A model generated the notes under the pieces. The model saw only the letters and a list, made by a program, of their open reading frames with translations. It was not told the DNA's origin and did not search any database. The translations under genes and the position numbers were made by a program. Shown here piece after piece: positions 62,219-64,000 of a stretch of DNA of 64,000 bases. The stretch is from contig NZ_NSFT01000002.1 of the NCBI RefSeq assembly GCF_002294725.1, positions 593,270 through 657,269 on the forward strand, read 5' to 3'. Position 1 is the stretch's first letter, and the number at the start of each line of letters is the position of its first letter. Source of the stretch: Mesorhizobium sp. WSM4313 (GTDB lineage Bacteria; Pseudomonadota; Alphaproteobacteria; Rhizobiales; Rhizobiaceae).

Positions 62219-62267
62219 CGTTCTGCTCCTAATTCGGCCCGGGCGAGTATCCGCAAGCCACGGCTCA

Positions 62268-63488
62268 TCAGCTTGCGCCGCGCGCCAAGGGAAGCTTCGA
62301 CGTCATCGCCCGACACAGCCGGCCGAGCGAAGCGGAAAGCGACAGCGCCGAATACTCCCGCAACAATTTTGAAGCCGGGATCACCTTTCCCGCCTTCAGG
62401 TCCCGCGCCAGATAATGCGGGAAGGAATGCATGTATTCCCTGACGATGTCGGCCTTCAGCGGTCCCGACCTCCATGCCTTCACCGCCGAGACGAATTCGT
62501 CGGCCAGGGCAGATGCCAAACCTGTATCGTAGGCTTCGAACGTACGCCGCACGATGGCGCGTTCCTTGTCACTGAGCGACGTCTTTCCGGCTCGTTCGGC
62601 AAGCAGGGCGTAGCGGCGGATGTCCTCGGCCGCGTGATGCCACAGACCCTTCCTGGCCATGATGCTCGACCGCTGCAGCAGCGCCTGCATCTCGAGATCG
62701 GCCGTCCTCGGCAGGGCCTGCTCCGAGCGATCCAGATACTCATGCAGATCGACCGACTTGTAGACCTCTTCCATGATCGCCCGGTCGTACGCGCCCCAGG
62801 CCTTGATCCGGTCGGTGTAGGAAATGACCACCTTGGTGCTGCCGCGGACCATGTCGTGCTGGCGCTGGAAGAACATCAAGCCATCAACCCTGATGCCCTT
62901 GAACCGGCGTGCAAGCCTCAACATCATCTCGTAGTCCTGCGACCGGACCAGGGTCTCGTTGAAGCCACCCACCTCGTCGTAGCATTTGCGGCGCACCAGG
63001 AGGCCCGGCTGGTGGACGTGGCAATATTCGAGATGCGACGGGAAGAAATTGTCCTGGCTGACATGTCCGAAGGCGACGATCTCGTAATCCTGCTCCTCGA
63101 TCTGGGCCGAACGCTGGAAACGCGCATATTCGCCGAATGCGAAATCGGCGGCCGGCTCGCGCTCGAAGGCGGCGAGAAACCGCTCAAGCGCCGTCGGGTG
63201 CGCGACGTCGTCGTCATCGAATATCCAGACGAAATCTCCTGTGCAGCGCTTCAGGGCAAAATTCAGCGCCGTCGATTTCCCGCCATTCTCCTTGCGGTGG
63301 TATTCCACCGGCGCCGGGAAAGAGGCCGCCACCGCGCCGGTATCATCCGTCGAGCCGTCGTCGACGATCAGGATCTGATCCGGCATCACGGTCTGCCGCA
63401 GCAGGCTGCCGATGGATTCGGGCAGGAATTTTTGCCGGTTGAAGGTAGGGACGATGACGGTGACCGTCGGTTTGCGCTGCGCAGCCAT
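62268..63488 (-). CDS. Glycosyltransferase family 2 with long C-terminal extension
   Basis: A 406-residue protein. The first 230 residues are a GT2 domain (VTVIVPTFNRQKFLPESIGSL, ILIVDDGSTDDT, DFVWIFDDDDVAHPTAL, SQDYEMMLRLARRF). A helical C-terminal extension of about 150 residues has no recognised function. ATG 63488 is preferred because GAGGT lies at a correct distance; 63500 is another option. It lies between ugd and the GT4 gene in the same direction. Confidence 0.88.
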   Translation of the reverse strand: MAAQRKPTVTVIVPTFNRQKFLPESIGSLLRQTVMPDQILIVDDGSTDDTGAVAASFPAPVEYHRKENGGKSTALNFALKRCTGDFVWIFDDDDVAHPTALERFLAAFEREPAADFAFGEYARFQRSAQIEEQDYEIVAFGHVSQDNFFPSHLEYCHVHQPGLLVRRKCYDEVGGFNETLVRSQDYEMMLRLARRFKGIRVDGLMFFQRQHDMVRGSTKVVISYTDRIKAWGAYDRAIMEEVYKSVDLHEYLDRSEQALPRTADLEMQALLQRSSIMARKGLWHHAAEDIRRYALLAERAGKTSLSDKERAIVRRTFEAYDTGLASALADEFVSAVKAWRSGPLKADIVREYMHSFPHYLARDLKAGKVIPASKLLREYSALSLSASLGRLCRAMTSKLPLARGAS

Positions 63489-63576
63489 TGATGACCTCAT
63501 ACTGTTGCCGATGCCCCGTTCGCCGGCATGAGTCCACAGCCATGGCGACGGCCATTGTCCTTGAGGCAATCAGCCC

Positions 63577-64000
63577 TCATGCCGCCATCCTGCCGATCGA
63601 GAAATATTCGATGCCGTAGCGCGCGATCACCTTGGGATCGTAGAGATTGCGGCCGTCGAAGATGACCGGCGTCGTCAGCGCATCCTTGAGCGCGTCGAAG
63701 GACGGCGCGCGGAAGCTCTTCCATTCGGTGCAGATCAAAAGCGCGTCGGCGCCGCGCAGCGCCGCTTCCTTGGTGCCGCACAAAAGCAGATCCTCGCGCA
63801 GACCGTAGATCGCCTGGCACTCCTGCATCGCCTCGGGATCGTAGGCCTGCACCTTGGCGCCGGCCGCCCACAACGCTTCCATCAGCGTGCGCGCCGGCGC
63901 CTCGCGCATGTCGTCGGTGTTGGGCTTGAAGGCGAGCCCCCAGACGGCAAAGGTCTTGCCCCTGAGCGCGCCCTTGAAATAGTGGTTGACCTTGTCGAAC
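63577..64000 (-). CDS. ugd: UDP-glucose 6-dehydrogenase (3' part only)
   Basis: The C-terminal UDP-binding domain of UDP-glucose dehydrogenase; the gene continues past the right window edge. Visible are KTFAVWGLAFKPNTDDMREAPA, a motif of the family, then QAYDPEAM, ADALLICTEWKSFR and VIFDGRNLYDP. It oxidises UDP-glucose to UDP-glucuronate, a precursor for acidic exopolysaccharide. It fits the polysaccharide context (UDP-glucose supplied by ExoN). Confidence 0.95.
   Translation of the reverse strand, partial: FDKVNHYFKGALRGKTFAVWGLAFKPNTDDMREAPARTLMEALWAAGAKVQAYDPEAMQECQAIYGLREDLLLCGTKEAALRGADALLICTEWKSFRAPSFDALKDALTTPVIFDGRNLYDPKVIARYGIEYFSIGRMAA

Overview
The window is high-GC alphaproteobacterial DNA that looks like a Mesorhizobium-type member of the Hyphomicrobiales. 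Evidence for this is the mutS / glnD / murJ / trpS / Nfu neighbourhood, a RegB/ActS-RegA/ActR redox pair, an Irr-type iron box, rhizobial intergenic palindromes, and an exo gene run in the Sinorhizobium succinoglycan order (P-N-O-M-A-L). No tRNA, rRNA, CRISPR array or intact insertion sequence was seen.

Layout. 1-28 kb is mostly housekeeping. It holds the 3' end of mutS, a TetR/NTF2-like pair sharing a palindromic operator, a metallo-hydrolase plus aldo-keto reductase, and a copper-efflux unit (DUF305 protein and a YHS-domain copper ATPase behind a CueR-type promoter, with a likely cueR at 15.6 kb). Next come glnD, murJ, a vapBC module, trpS, an Irr-box-controlled nfu, an L,D-transpeptidase, a small lower-GC islet of hypothetical genes (16.6-17.7 kb), mmcB, an SDR/ECF-sigma pair, nhaA, actRS, hrpB and a LmbE-like deacetylase.

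28.5-40.5 kb is one long co-directional block. A carbohydrate-type ABC importer (binding protein, two permeases, a tiny membrane protein, two ATPases) is followed by a fused DhaK-DhaL kinase, a separate DhaL, DhaM, HPr and enzyme I, a small HTH-like protein and a second DhaK. It reads as uptake of a small polyol or ketose followed by phosphorylation, with a dedicated soluble PTS phosphorelay and a parallel ATP-type kinase.

40.5-44.5 kb is the most novel part: a compact putative RiPP locus. A 28-residue precursor-like peptide (40538-40624, minus strand, strong ribosome binding site) carries a YxxPxLxxxG leader motif. It sits beside a nucleotidyltransferase, a formyltransferase-fold protein, an HprK-like kinase, a lasso-B2-like transglutaminase/protease and a PqqD-like recognition protein. 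There is no asparagine-synthetase-like cyclase and the peptide has no acidic ring acceptor, so it is unlikely to make a lasso peptide.

44.7-64 kb carries an outer-membrane beta-barrel protein, propionyl-CoA synthetase, an internally deleted acyltransferase remnant, a phosphatase and the exopolysaccharide region: exoPNOMAL homologues, a pyruvyltransferase, a Wzx/ExoT-like flippase, three more glycosyltransferases and the start-truncated ugd. A TGC-rich promoter-like motif recurs upstream of several of these genes and may co-regulate them.
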